Shown here in pieces: positions 51,256-63,619 of a DNA stretch of 64,000 bases. The position numbers and the translations under genes were made by a program. The stretch is from Cerrena zonata (Eukaryota > Basidiomycota > Agaricomycetes > Polyporales > Cerrenaceae). Position 1 is the first letter of the stretch. Each line of letters begins with the position of its first letter. The notes beneath the pieces were generated by a model that was not told the DNA's origin, did no database searches, and worked only from the letters and a program-made list of their open reading frames with translations. Location: positions 84,781 through 148,780 of the forward strand of contig JASBNA010000087.1 of NCBI GenBank assembly GCA_038087015.1. The letters are read 5' to 3'.

Positions 51256-54200
51256 ATGAGGCAACCCTTCAAAAATATCCAAAAAGCTCCCAAACAAGTC
51301 GATTCGCTACGCGATGCACTCCTTGAAGTGATGGATGATGATCAAAAACGACGATGGAGTCTAGATTTTCAGGACGTTGCAGTACAAGAGATAGATGAGT
51401 CTATACAAAGGGTAAGAAATACGCTTGGGAAAGCTGGCTTGACCCCTTCTGCTCTCGAAAAACATGTTGGCGTCGTCGCCAGTGTCTTCAAACGATTGGA
51501 TCTCCTCGTATCCGTTGGTGCTGAAGCCAGCGGAACGCCCGCTGCATTCGCATGGGGTGCTATCAAAGTTGCTATAACTGCTCTTATCGAGGTAAGCGAG
51601 ATTACTAATATACAGTCAGTTGAAACTGATTTCCCTCTATAGCTTGCGTCTGTTCGAAAAGAGGTTATGGAAGGTATGTTTTAGGATCGGAGATGCTATA
51701 TATCACGGCATAGAACTAAATTAATTTATACAGCGACTGTGGACGGGATAGGTTGTATTGTCGAGCATCTGCCTCGAATACTAGAGCATGCTTCGTCAGT
51801 CCCAGGCGGACGGTCAAGTCTAGCTGATAGAGCAGTTGACTTGGCGTTCCGCGAGATCATCGACTTTCTGGTTGCGGTTGCAAGCTATTTTAGCCAGCGC
51901 AGTGAGTCTGTCTCGTCGTATACCATTTCATTGATCTAAACTCTTTCAAGAAATCAAACAGATTATGTTCAGCTCTGAGTTAGTCTCGCAGATCAAGTCC
52001 GCCAAAGCCACATTGATCGAGAAATTTCGAAATGTGCATTTTGAAATGTGCGCGGCTGAGTTCAAGAAAGCCAATCAGTATCGTGAAGGTACTTCCCGTT
52101 CTGCGTCCGATCGATGCTTTACTAATCGTGAACAATGAGCTTAGATGCCCAATATCATGAGCTGCTGCGCGTATTGAATGCAGTGAATGTAGGAGAGGAT
52201 CTATTTTCCAGAGATAGCTATCGGATGGATGGTACTTGTTCTTGGACGAAAACTCATCCTCAGATTGCAAACTGGCTTAGTAGCGGGTATGACGACTTAT
52301 CAGACAGGCGACTTTGGCTTCATGGTGGGCCTGGTACTGGAAAGAGCACTGTAGCTGCTTATCTCATTCACGACACACAAGACCATCAATCCGATGACGA
52401 AATTGTCATCTACTTCTTCTGCAACTACCATGATACCACCAAACGCTCTATTCTACTCATCATATGCACTCTCATCACTCAACTTATGGAATCCAAGACG
52501 GTCTACCGGCCGGTGGTTCAAAGAATGATGGATCACGTCCTTTCGAAAGGATCAAACTGGAAGTTTGGGGTGATTGAGATGGGAAAACGATTCATTGAGC
52601 TACTAGGATGTTATACGAAAGCAAGGTGAGCGTTATTGTCAGAATATTTTCATCCGCAGTGTAATCAACGTATATGCCGGTAGAATCATCATTGATGCAT
52701 TGGAGGAATGTCCAGACGACGATGCGAAAGCTCTGATCTCTTTAGTAGATAATGCTTTAGTGTCACATCCTCAGCTCAAGGTGCTACTCGTCAGCCGACC
52801 AGAGCAGCATGTCCGGGAGCATTTGAAAGACTGGACTCATGTCGAAATTGGGGGAGAGAGTACAACGCAAGACGACATCCAGTCTTACGTCGCGGAGGAA
52901 GTTGCTCGTATGGTCAAAGAAGTACCACATCTTCGTCATCGACAAGAAGCACATCGTCTCCAATTTCTAGAAGCCACAGGATCGATGTTTCTTTTCGCCA
53001 GGCTTGCTATACAGAATATCATAGACCACAAACACTTCTCGCCACGCGATGTCGACAAGCTTCTTCAGACCTTACCACAAGGCTTACACGCGATTTACGA
53101 ACAATATCTCGAGAATCTCATCCGCCGAAACGACGATCACAAGAACAAAATTGGGCGCAGAGTCTTACAGTGGCTGGTATGTTCGGAAGAGCCTGTGAGC
53201 TTAGAGCTTCTGTCTGTGGTTCTTGCTTTCGAGGGTGAAGACGATGGCTTGGATGTCCATCAGATACCTCACAACCTCAAAGAACTTCTCAATCAAGTCC
53301 TAGGAATTCTCGTCACATGCCGTCCTGGAGAGGACAACGTATTCCGTAACGCTACTGTAATGCGTGTACACCTCGTCCACCAATCTCTCAGCGACTTTCT
53401 TCGAGGCCTTCGGAGTCCTGTTTCACAGGAGAAACGAAGTTCTGTGATCCTACCGCTGTGTAAATCCATGCAGGCGGGTCACTTCCATCTTCTTTCGGAA
53501 TGTACCAAGGCACTGTGCTCCATGACCAGCAGACCGATGTATCTGGATTACCTCGATGCTACAGACTTACGACGTGGAGAGCGGCCAAAAATAGAGCGAC
53601 TTAAATGTCCAGAAGCTCGCCGTGGAGACGTTATGTATGGGACATTGGAAACACATCATGGGGAGCGAGGACAGCGTAAGTATTGGAGACGTTGGGAGCC
53701 TCAATGGTACCTTGTACAGCTACAGGACCTGAACAGGACGTGGCGTGCTCGAGAGGCTCGTGAGCAGCAAGCCATAAAGGGACTCGCAGACCTCAAGAAT
53801 GTTCCGCAGAAACAGCAGGCACGTCTGGAATCGATGAGGAGGAAATGGGAGGACGATCTCGAAGAAGTCCATGAGCTTCAGAGTCACCAGAAAGCCGAAA
53901 GGTCCCAACTTGACACTATCTTGTCATCTCGGGAGCGCGAATTCATCGTATACTCTCAACGAAATCTTTCGAGGCATGTGGTTGAAGCTTCGACTCAAGG
54001 TTTCCTTCGCGAATGGCAGCTGGGTATCCTATTCCTTACTTGCATTTCATTGCGGGATGCACTCCAGGCCATCCCCATGGTATCGTCTGCCGTTCAAGAG
54101 GTCGCTAGTACAGCCTTGATGCCACTTCCGCATGTCATTGAACTGTCAACAGCTCTTCATTCGCTACTCATGTCGATGCAGCTATTCAGCGAGTTGCCGC

Positions 54201-55606
54201 TAGTTGACAACCTACATATGAACAGTTCTTCCCAGGGAACGTCTGTCCGTAGCAATTTACCCAGTTTACTTGAAAGGCTTAGACAGCCCTGGACGCAAAA
54301 CCTGGAAATTCCAGAGCTACTCTTTCACCCTGTCGTCCACGAAGCGCTGAAGAGTTTACCTTCGTCCGAGTTGCGCCCTTTTGCAATTGCAGCCCACATC
54401 ATATCCAACTCTCGACGTGTAGAAACTGGGTTGTTTAGATATGACGAACAACACTCCGTTGCAGTTGGGACAGCACGACTCATCTATGTTTTACAAGGAG
54501 CGTACGAGGGTCTGTCCCGTTGGGTAGTCCTTTCGCTCATTCAACTTTCGAAAGACCAAGAGCATATTACTGTCTTGAGAAAGATGTTGATGGGCCGTGA
54601 TTTCTTCTTATCGCAAGTTGTAAAGCGTGCTTACGAACGTCCTGACATTAGAGGAGCTGAAGGCGAAGTACAATATGTTGTCCACGACGATGCACTACCT
54701 CCAGAGAAAGATATTCCCTCAACGACCTCTGCGACCTCTGCGCCCTCCACCAGCCTCGTACCTACATCGGGATCTTTTGGACTTGTCTCATCCCGTTCAG
54801 CACAACCAGAAGTATCATCCCCCAACATCTTTATTCGCCTTCTACGTCCTTCTATCATTTGGCTGATTCTACTGTCCGGATTTACTGATTATTTGCCAAC
54901 ATCGACGATTCTCTTGTTTACCCTCCTCTCATTGTCCTTACCAACTCAATACCACGTTGACGAGGTCGGATGTATCCTCGCAATACATCGACTACTCCGG
55001 TCACTTCCGGGTTATCGGTCGTCTCTCCCCTTGCTCCTTCTCACAACAACCAATATCCCGCTTTGGATTCTCCCTCCTATGATCAGACCTTTTCTAGATA
55101 TCCACGACGAAGAATCCAAATCATCGGTCCCTACATCGAGCTCCAGTCTATGGAGCATCACGTATAATGGTGATCTCTGCGTTCGTTTCCCCTCTCAGCA
55201 TGGGCCCCAATTCGGCATCATGCACACCAAAGCTTTGGTTGAAAGACTTGTCGGTATCTTCGCACTCATCGCGCGAATCCTCCCGAACAATACGGAGAAA
55301 GGGATACCATTCTGGGGACTTGCACTATGCATCGTCCTCCTTCCGTTAATCTGGAAACCGTTCTCCTCGCTTTCCATTCTATCCTTACTATTCCTCTGTT
55401 TGCACCAGAGGATACAAACCGTTCTGGACCCCGGACAACTATTACGTGCTAGACATTTACTTGCAGATACGCAGGCTCGAAGTCATACTTTGCTGCTTGA
55501 GATGAACACCTTGTATGAGAAGTCGAGGAAAGCGTTGGTTGATGAATATGTTAGATGGACTGTACTCTCACCGGATACGAATACTCATGATTTGAAGACG
55601 AACTGA
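51256..55606 (+). CDS. NACHT NTPase with C-terminal transmembrane region (fungal NLR-like)
   Basis: This is a large signal-transducing NTPase of 1358 residues. Exons are 51256-51591, 51643-51673, 51734-51901, 51951-52088, 52145-52625 and 52684-55606. The N-terminal 220 residues form a helical domain typical of fungal NACHT proteins (I do not assign a named family). Then come Walker A GGPGTGKST (285-293), Walker B RIIIDALEECPDDD (385-398), LLVSRPEQHV (sensor-like) and the helical lid with the LVHQSLSDFL word. Instead of ankyrin, WD40 or TPR repeats, the middle holds a long charged coiled coil (about 720-810). The C-terminal third then carries several hydrophobic stretches around 1103-1142, 1165-1190, 1250-1275 and 1280-1305, consistent with multiple membrane spans. 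That makes it a candidate membrane-anchored NLR. The last exon is 2.9 kb long and uninterrupted in an otherwise intron-dense window. Confidence 0.88.
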
Positions 55607-56203
55607 ATGTGATTGTTGTGTATTATGGATTATTTGGCTGTAGAATATTTCTTAGACGTCTTTCATCGGATTACCTACTTGCAGTGTAATTATAGGGCAC
55701 GACAATTGTCATTATTTTGGTTCGTGAAACTTCTTGAAAAGTCGGTATGAAGTATATAATGTTGACATCAGTAAACTCCGCACCAAGTGGTACCCAGACC
55801 GGGAAGCATCTTATTGCATGCATCCAACGTACCGTTCAAACAGCCCATAAAAACCTCTCAGTTCGTTTGCTTACATTAATCACCGGTGTAAACAGATTAT
55901 TTCGACAATGATACACAAACCTATTCTCATTTTAGTCATTCAAAGTAATCAAACAACGTACCACTCCAACAAAATCGATTCTCGGAGAGTACTGCGCGCC
56001 ACGCTACGAATGTCATGAGAGAGCCCGGTGAAAGAGAAGCGTCATATTTGGACATGTACACATATTTTGCAGGGAGTGAAAAAGCAGCGACTGATGTGGG
56101 GGCGTCATGGAATGCGTGTAAGCGACATATCGAGCAACAGGATAAGCCCAATCGATGACGTGGGATAGATGAAACGTAAGGAGAAGGACTAAAACAACGA
56201 AGT
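55607..56203. other. convergent 3' region, NACHT gene and ribosomal protein S0
   Basis: No coding segment is supported. It contains the two 3' UTRs. Confidence 0.5.
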
Positions 56204-57217
56204 TTAATCCCATCCTGAGGTAGCGGGTTCAGCTGCCCAGCTGACAGCAGCGGCCGCGGGCTCTGCTGACCAGTCAGTGGGCCCAGCTGCTGGCTCAGCA
56301 GACCAGTCGAGAGCTGTATAACGAGAATTTAGTTCGTGGCGAGATTATTATAATCGAAATTTACGTACCGCCATCAGTAGCAGCAAGGGCAGGGTTGATG
56401 CTGATGGTGTTACCAGCAGTGGCATCCCACTCACCAACCACCTCAGGAACCTCAGCGGTGATGTTAGCGGCAGCCTTGGCCTGAGCCTCCTCCTGTTGCT
56501 GCTTCTCAATTTCATCAGGGTCGCGGTAGAAGAACATGTCGACCATGACGTTCCAGCCTTCGGGTCCACGAGGGATAGTACCCCGGAGACGGAGAACCTC
56601 ACGAGCAAGGAGCCACCACATGAGACCGACAGCGTGACGACTCTTGTTGTTTGTGGGGATGGCAACATCGACGAATTTCAAGGGGGCATCGGTATCGCAG
56701 AAAGCAATAACGGGGATGTTGACGTAGGAAGCCTCACGGATGGCTTGGTGGTCAACACGGGGGTCGGTAACGACAATGAGACGGGGCTCCTTGAAGGACC
56801 TGGTGATGTAGTTGGTGAAGCTACCGGGGGTGAAACGACCAGCGATAGCTTGAGCACCAGTGTTGGCGGCGTATTTGAGGACGGCACGGTGACCGTAGGG
56901 GCGAGCAGAGATGACACAGACATCGTTGGGGTTCTCGATAGCGGCAATGATACGGGCGGCGAAAACAAGTTTTTCCCAGGTCTTTCCAATGTTAAGGAGA
57001 TGGATACCTGTGTAATTGTAAGGGAAATATTGCGTGCATTGAATGAGGGTGCTTTGGAACTGGAAAAGCCAAGAAACGCACCATCGGACCTACGCTTCCA
57101 GACATAGGGAAGCATCTGCTTGTCGCAGTTCTTGCTGCCAATGTGGCATTGTGCAGCTAGGAGCAATTGGATCTCCTCATCGGTTGCGGCGAGAACGGAG
57201 GGTAGTTTTGACGACAT
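56204..57217 (-). CDS. RPS0: 40S ribosomal protein S0 (uS2, laminin-receptor homolog)
   Basis: This is a structural protein of the small ribosomal subunit, needed for late 40S maturation. Exons are 57217-57082, 57007-56369 and 56313-56204, giving 294 residues. Conserved blocks are seen in order: [120 protein letters not shown] and [12 protein letters not shown]. The acidic tail contains repeated W-S/A-A-E-P units ([17 protein letters not shown]), as in other fungal S0 proteins. A pyrimidine-rich leader upstream probably contains a further non-coding exon. The gene's integrity and strong conservation make it the best anchor for phylogenetic placement of this contig. Confidence 0.97.
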
Positions 57218-57573
57218 GGTGAACCTGAGGAGAGAAGTGTGAGGATCACATCCGAACCAAGTACAACCCATCCATTGCCGTCCTCCATCCAAAATCCTCC
57301 GTTCTTTCGCCCAGACAAGCAGCAAGAGTGTAGATACGCACCACTACGGGTTGTTTTGATGAGATCGTCGAGCTTGACGACGTTGGCAGACTTTCGGGCA
57401 GCTCTTCTTGCTCTCTGCCTTCACTTCCTCTCTCGCCCTCGCCGCCGCCCACAGCCACATGGCATCGGCATCTTCCGCTGGATATTCCCACACTCACACA
57501 CTGCAGTGAACGATCAATATATCCGTGTTACGAAACAAAGTCCTCGAGTAAGTTACCATGTACTAGAACTACA
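57218..57573. other. intergenic: S0 leader and homocysteine methyltransferase 3' end
   Basis: This holds the promoter and 5' leader of the S0 gene. The frames open here on both strands look like leader sequence; no separate gene is supported. Confidence 0.45.
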
Positions 57574-58955
57574 CTATTTTACAGACTTGCCAATACTGTG
57601 CTTTACAATCCTATTCAACAAACGAATGTCAATCGGCTTCGTTCTACAACATCCCCCAGCAATGACCCCGGCCCATTTCCGTGACTTGGTGACCTGTCGG
57701 ACGATTGCTCCAAAGCTTTCTGCCCACGACTCTTTGCTTTCTCTCGGAATCCACGTCTTGGTCTTTGGATCGTAAACATCACCACCATTTGGATAGAGCG
57801 CCAGCCATGGCCGTTTCCCTAGCAGACTGTCAAACTCCTTGCCAAGCTCGTCGACCAGTGATGCGATATAGTCCACAGCAGTACAATTGATTCCAAACCC
57901 ATCGGGGACCGGTAGCAAACTGTCTGGGCTCTGACCTGCAACGGCTTGAATGACCTCTTCTGGCTTGACAGCATCCTCCCCACAGCGTTTCTCTGGGTAC
58001 TTGCCGTCTGGCCACACCGTACTAATCCACCACGGTTTCGATTCTATGCCGCCCTCCACTTGAAGGATCCCCATCGCTCTTCGAATAGCTTTGATCTCTC
58101 TCGTCACCGGTACCGTCTCAAACGCAATAAAATCGATTGCCCCCCAAACCTCTTCATCCTCCTTGAACACTCTCAACCTCTCCAAATGAAACTCCTTCAA
58201 CGCCTCAACCGCGCTCTCCTCCAACTTCCTCTCCCCATCCCCGTTCCCAAACGCATTTGTACCTTGCTTCTCATTCTCCGGGTCGAATCCTCGGGGACCG
58301 AATGGCGGTGGGTAATACCCATCAAACTCCTGTGCAGGTGAAAGGGTAGCTCCATAAGGTCCGAGCGAGAGAGCGATCTTGATATCTTCTGGGAAGGCTG
58401 CTTTACGTTCGGCAAAGTATCGTGTCTTGGCTTCGACGGCGAGGTGCACGGCTTTCCGCATGAGACGGACGGCTTCCTCGTGAGTGTAACCTACGTTTGT
58501 GAAGGTGTTGAATGCGCATTGGTACCTGTCAGTTTTTGGTGGAGTAGAGTTCGTTCGAGGAAGGTTGGGAGTTATTCATAGAATATGATGTGAAATGATA
58601 ATTGTAGTGTTAGCTCTATTTATATCGTGGGGTGTGGATGAGGAGAAGAAGTTACGTACGTGGAAGTGAGGATAATGTCCGCTCCGGCTCGAAGGAAAGC
58701 TAGGTGTGCGTTGATGATAGTCTCGGGATCGTCGTCTATGAGTTTCGCAGACCACAAGGAGGTTGAAATATCCTTGTCGAATAAGTCTTCCAATGTCGTG
58801 CCCTACATATCCACCCAAAAACCGAAAGTCAGCTCCTAACCGTCCATGACCAATTACATTTCCACAATCCCAAGAACGAATGGAAATTGTTAAAAGAAGA
58901 GGTTACTCACGAATCCGCCATCCAAGACGAGGACATGCTTGTTCTGGTGGAACAT
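57574..58955 (-). CDS. homocysteine S-methyltransferase
   Basis: This cytosolic zinc enzyme moves a methyl group from S-methylmethionine or S-adenosylmethionine to homocysteine, yielding methionine (Mht1/Sam4 type). Exons are 58955-58911, 58802-58660 and 58525-57574, giving 379 residues. The N-terminal VLVLDGGFGTTLED is the family start. Zinc ligands are recognisable as the cysteine in GINCTAVDYI and the CC pair in AGGCCRTKP near the C-terminus. ADIILTSTYQCAF and FETVPVTREIKAI are further family blocks. An insertion (about residues 140-190, FDGYYPPPFGPRGFDPENE and following) lengthens the protein relative to yeast enzymes. The first exon encodes just 15 residues. It runs in the same direction as S0 with a short gap, but there is no reason to think they share function. 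Confidence 0.93.
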
Positions 58956-59771
58956 TGTAATAATATGAGGGAAAGCTTGAGGTAAAGGGCACAACCAGGA
59001 AAGCAGCGAACAACCAACAGAAGGTTAGGAATTTGACCGAACGCTCGATGTCATAGAAGGTTGTAGACTCTGGCTAGGACTCGCGGGTCGGACAGATAGA
59101 CTGGAATGGGCGGAGACTTTGACTAGCATTCATCTGGCCGGTGATCGACCGATCGGGGCAAGTCATAACCCCCCGCCATCCATCAGCTAGAAGGACTGCG
59201 CGTATATATGTGTTTTTGGAATACGAATAAGTCGGAATGAGTCAAGTGAGGTGGATTGTTGGGTAGTTTGAATCTTGAAGGTTCGCGGGTTGGTCACGGA
59301 AGACCGTGTCAAACACAAGGTTGTAGAGTATCATCAAAATGTTATGGTACATTCGAGAAAGAGAGGAGAAAAAACGTAGGAATGATTACATGCTTCTACT
59401 AGTAGAATACTCGTACATAGAGCCCTACTCGAAGCTCTTCATCGTCATCAACATCCAGGAAAATTCATGACTGTCCATTGCAAAAAAGGGTCCATCAGAT
59501 CTAGGTGGGCTACGGAAGTGTAAGGCGTGCGCTCTTGTGAGGGGCGAAGAGGCGATCTGGGATTTATAACGAAGGTGTTGCGACAACCAACAGGAAGGGG
59601 GTCGGCTCGTAAGGTATGCCTAGTGTCGTAATGGTGTAGTTTTATAGTGGCTAATGTAATTGTAGAAATCTCCGTCTATCATCTGTGTGCATCAGGATTC
59701 AAAGCTACTAATGAATAGTAGCGACGAGGAAAAAAGACTATCAGGCCCGTTGTATGGCTTGAGGAAAGAGC
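58956..59771. other. intergenic region, no gene seen
   Basis: This holds the promoter of the methyltransferase and the 3' flank of the DOMON-b561 gene. No open frame above 60 codons and no exon-like segments were found. Confidence 0.5.
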
Positions 59772-61695
59772 TTAAGAGCGTTGACTCATCTGTGATGAGG
59801 TAGCTGGGTCCTGTTTTACGATGCCGCTTCGTTCTTGCTTGAGTTGGCGTCGGAGGAAAAGAAGACCTGCTGCGTAGAGCAGTGGCATGAGCTGTTACGT
59901 GAGAAGAAGAAAAGAAGTCAGTTTTATGATTTCCGACTCGGGGTAATGATGCGGTATGGGGTAATAATATTCATTGTGGGGAATTCGGGGGAAAGAAGAC
60001 GTACGACGACCCAGATGTACCACACGATGTTTGCGGCGTTGGGAACGGGTGCACGACCTGTTGTTAATGACCACTCCGTCTTGAAGCCGGTGCGAACCTA
60101 TATCAAAAAAGGCAAAGAATAAATCAGTCAGTCAACATGAAACGATCAAGCCACTCCATAAAAGCGCAGCGGCGGGGATGAAGGCGCCTTCCCCGATGAT
60201 AAATGATACAATTACTAGTAGACATACCTGATAGAAGGCAAGCGCAATGATGATAAGTCCGAGTACGGCATGGAAGTAATTTTGGAGCGGTCGCTTTCTC
60301 TCAACAGTGAACGATCTTGGTTTCACGAAGTGATGACACCACCGAATGCGAGTTGGACGAAGTAGAGGACGAAAATAGCGAGACCCCATCGCTTGTGGTC
60401 ATCATCGAGGTGAGGAGCTCCTGCGTTGGATATTGCGGCAATGGCGAGTGCGACACCAGCCACGATGATAGGTCCGGCTAGAAGATAGTACGATAAGGAG
60501 GGAAGGACGGAGTAAGAGGAGTATCGTAATACGGAGAAGGGAAGGAAAAGAGTGGGAACGTTAGAAACTATTTACTCCGCGTGAGAAGTAGAGATGGTGA
60601 CATACCGAGAGTAACTTGATGATCCAGTGACCTTTGAACCAAGCATTGCTGAAGCTTCTGAGGTATCGAGCAAGAAGGGCACCAGCGGGAAGTAGCAGGA
60701 GGAAACCAATGGTACAGAGGACACCGTGGGCAATGAGCATCTTCTGGTAATTCAATAAGGGAATCACGACAGATCCACTTGAACCTGAGCCGCTTCCTGA
60801 ATCAGAAGTCGTACCACCAGCAAGAGTCGAGACAGCAGGGTCAGTAGGATCCCGGTCGGACGCAGCAAGGGTGTTAGCAAGGTTCAACGACGTTGGGCCA
60901 GAGTTCAAATGTTGGACGAGGGTTGCATCTACGGCATCAGAACCTGGATTAGTGTTTCCGTACGCCCAAATGATGCTCTTTCCAACGGTGGAATCCTGAG
61001 GAATGGTGAAGACGAGTTTAGGGTTGCTTCCTGACGCGGTACTCAAAGCAGCCTGGGCTGTCGCAGTTCTCGGTGGACTCGAGTCGACCGTGGGCATGAA
61101 CTCTCCGGTTGATTTACGCTGGGAGAGCGTGATCTTGCCGTCGCTGTTCGGCCACATGATGACCATTGGAGTGTTGGCCATCTGAGAACCAAAGCCCCTG
61201 TAATACGAGAGAAAGGGTTCAGGGAGACGTTTAGGCTTTTGATCATTGTGATGGAGAAGACGTACATGGCCATCCAGCCAACACTGGAAGAACTCTGACT
61301 TTGCAGGGTATCTGCATGACGTCGTTAGCTGATGTACATTCGTGAATGGGTGTTCTCGAACATACAAGTTACGGAGGTCCCGTTCACGAAACCGCCGATG
61401 CACATAAGACCGGTGCAGACGGAGTCTCCCTGCATGCCTACGAGCGCTGTGTTTGCGGACGTCACTGAACCAGTCGCTGTCGAGGCGGCGGCAGAGCTGG
61501 TACTAGTGTGGCTGTCATCGTTGCTGTCATGGTCGTCGCCGTCGTCATGACCTGCACGTCCCTGAAGGATGTTATCCTGTTGAAGGGATATTAATTTACG
61601 CTCCCGCCTTTGGGGGAACGGCTACATACCTGGGGTCTCGCAAGGGATAACGAGACAAGCCCGAAGACCAGTAGAGACTTGAATATCGAGCGCAT
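59772..61695 (-). CDS. secreted-face DOMON-cytochrome b561 protein, one-base frameshift
   Basis: This is a predicted plasma-membrane heme protein that passes electrons across the membrane, akin to iron-reductase-domain or CDH-cytochrome-like proteins. Exons are 61695-61630, 61576-61366, 61311-61266, 61197 to about 60602, 60477-60228, 60097-60005 and 59891-59772, about 460 residues if the frame is corrected. A signal peptide (1-19) precedes an Asp/Ser-rich linker. The DOMON domain follows (CTGLMCIGGFVNGTSVTYTL, SVGWMAMGFGSQMANTPMVIMW), then cytochrome b561 spans with heme histidines in IAHGVLCTIGFLLLLPAGAL, FKGHWIIKLL, DDDHKRWGL and NYFHAVLGL. In exon 5 the frame breaks between FGGVI and FVKPRSF. 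One G appears missing near 60331-60333, so as written a stop follows four codons later. The end of exon 4 (60602 or 60606) is also uncertain. Confidence 0.8.
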
Positions 61696-62106
61696 GGGAT
61701 GTAGGGAGCAGGCGTATGGGGGAACGAGGAGGGAAGTTTGTGTGGAATGTCGAACTTCTTCTCATGGCTATAAAGGTGTCGAGATGGGAGGTGAATTGAT
61801 GCTGCGGGAAGGAGGATGTATACCGGATCGCCGAACACGAAGAGGAGGAATGGACGGCTTCGTGTGAAGGGGGTTTCTGAGAAAGGGTAACAACAAAATG
61901 ACAACCGCCCATGTTAGGCTGGGATCCTGCCTGTAATGAGACACGTTCCGACTGGCCACCTTGCGCTCGTCTATCCTCCCCTGTCGCCACTGTTTCCCCA
62001 CGGCTTTCTCCCTTCCACACTGCCTCTCTGTGCTGCGCACTGAGGGCCTGGTAAGAATAGATTTCGATCCTCCTTTTCTTGGCACCAATAGGGCGGAAAG
62101 AAGCAC

Positions 62107-62445
62107 TTACTTCTCGTCGTTCTTCTGGTTTATCTGGTCTGCTAGTCTCCTGGGTTTGGAAGAGATACGGAATTCGAATGCCTCTCCCTTTTGCTTCAAG
62201 TCGAATGATGTTTGGTGTGAAACTAATGACGTCCCCTTCTCGCTAATTTCTATTTTCGTCCTCCGATCGAAGAGCCCGATCACCTTGATCAGCTTCCTCG
62301 AGCTCCCAAAAGGTTGAAACAACCACCCAAGCCGCTGCAGTGTCTCCCACCTCGTAAGAGCGACATCGCTTGTGGCAAAAGCGAGCTGCGCATGAGTGGA
62401 GAACTTGCTTATGATCTGGATGTTTGACAAATAACCAACAGCCAT
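62107..62445 (-). CDS. weak candidate: 112-residue hypothetical protein
   Basis: This is a single open frame starting at an ATG. Composition is protein-like (MAVGYLSNIQIISKFSTHAQ at the start, a Lys/Arg-rich tail) with no recognised domain, signal peptide or span. The opposite strand is open over much of the same stretch, so chance cannot be excluded. It could also be one exon of a longer gene. Confidence 0.25.
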   Translation of the reverse strand: MAVGYLSNIQIISKFSTHAQLAFATSDVALTRWETLQRLGWLFQPFGSSRKLIKVIGLFDRRTKIEISEKGTSLVSHQTSFDLKQKGEAFEFRISSKPRRLADQINQKNDEK

Positions 62446-63597
62446 GGAGATAAAGTTGAGATGGTTGGCACCGTGTGAGGCGAAATCCTCAATTTCCTAT
62501 TCGTCCGCGCCTATCCTCAATTATTGGCAAACCCGACTAGGCTTGACGCTTGGTGGTCAATGCCCGGGTCCTCTCATGCTCATCAACCCACTGACGCAAC
62601 TTTGCTTGTCAATTTCCGACTCGTCGTGAGTCCCCCTTCTAATAAGCGAGGTGATTATGCCTCAAGATACTTGTAAAGATATCTGTACGGCTCTTCATTC
62701 CGGTCCCTTTTACAAAGCTGCGAACGGTCGAGGCGAGACTGTTCAAGACAAACGTGCAGAATGATGAAAAGGGTCGACCTGAATAGATGGAAGGCGCAAC
62801 AAAAATGTGGAATAACTTGTACCCGGAGACCAAGGCCTCGATAACGGGAATGATAATTTATTAAAGACACATGTCAAATGAAATGACGATATTCGTATTA
62901 GTAGTCCACTCCTGTTCTCAAGGCTGTGGAATGGAGAGTCTTATGCGAGTGGATATTGTAGGCTATTGTGGGGTAGGCAAAGACAACTAAGCTCGCCATG
63001 ACCTACTATGACATCGTCCCAGATTCACGAAATCTCAGGAATGATCCCACTCCTGTGTCAGGAGTAGGACGAACCCAGTACCATGGAGGACTCTTGCACG
63101 ATCGACCGTTACCGACGCAATGGTAACTGGTAACCTACTACCATCACAAGTACGGAGATTTACCTATCCAAAACCCATTCAGTATCACTGACATGATGGT
63201 CGAAGACGTTTTGTTTTGCTAACATGCGACTTGGGTGTACGTGATGGCTGTTCTGGAGATACCTTGCGCAGTATAGATAAGTGCTCTTTGTATACAAAAG
63301 ACGTTGTGACATATGATCAAGTGATGCCGACTCGACGGATAGAGAGGGACTTATGTCCTGAATCGACCTGTACACCTTTGATCTCAACCCGTTGCTTGAC
63401 GAAAGGCCAAGGGAACCCCCTTCATCGTAGACCGAGCCAGGCCATGAGACAGTTGACGTTTATTGAGATCAATAAGCCTAACTTAATGCTCTCTCCGTAC
63501 GGAAACTCCCTTTTGAAAAATTGATATTCAACCAACACGGAATGAACTCGCTAGGACTGGATGTACGGAGACCCGGGTACCCGGAGGTATCTGAGAG

Positions 63598-63619
63598 AGG
63601 GCGAACAGAGGGCGAACAG
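63598..63619. repeat. 11-bp tandem duplication
   Basis: Two exact, adjacent copies of AGGGCGAACAG lie in non-coding DNA. Confidence 0.7.

Noticed and set aside
56348..56668. minus-strand frame offset within the ribosomal protein S0 gene
   Set aside because: It is a frame-shifted shadow of S0.
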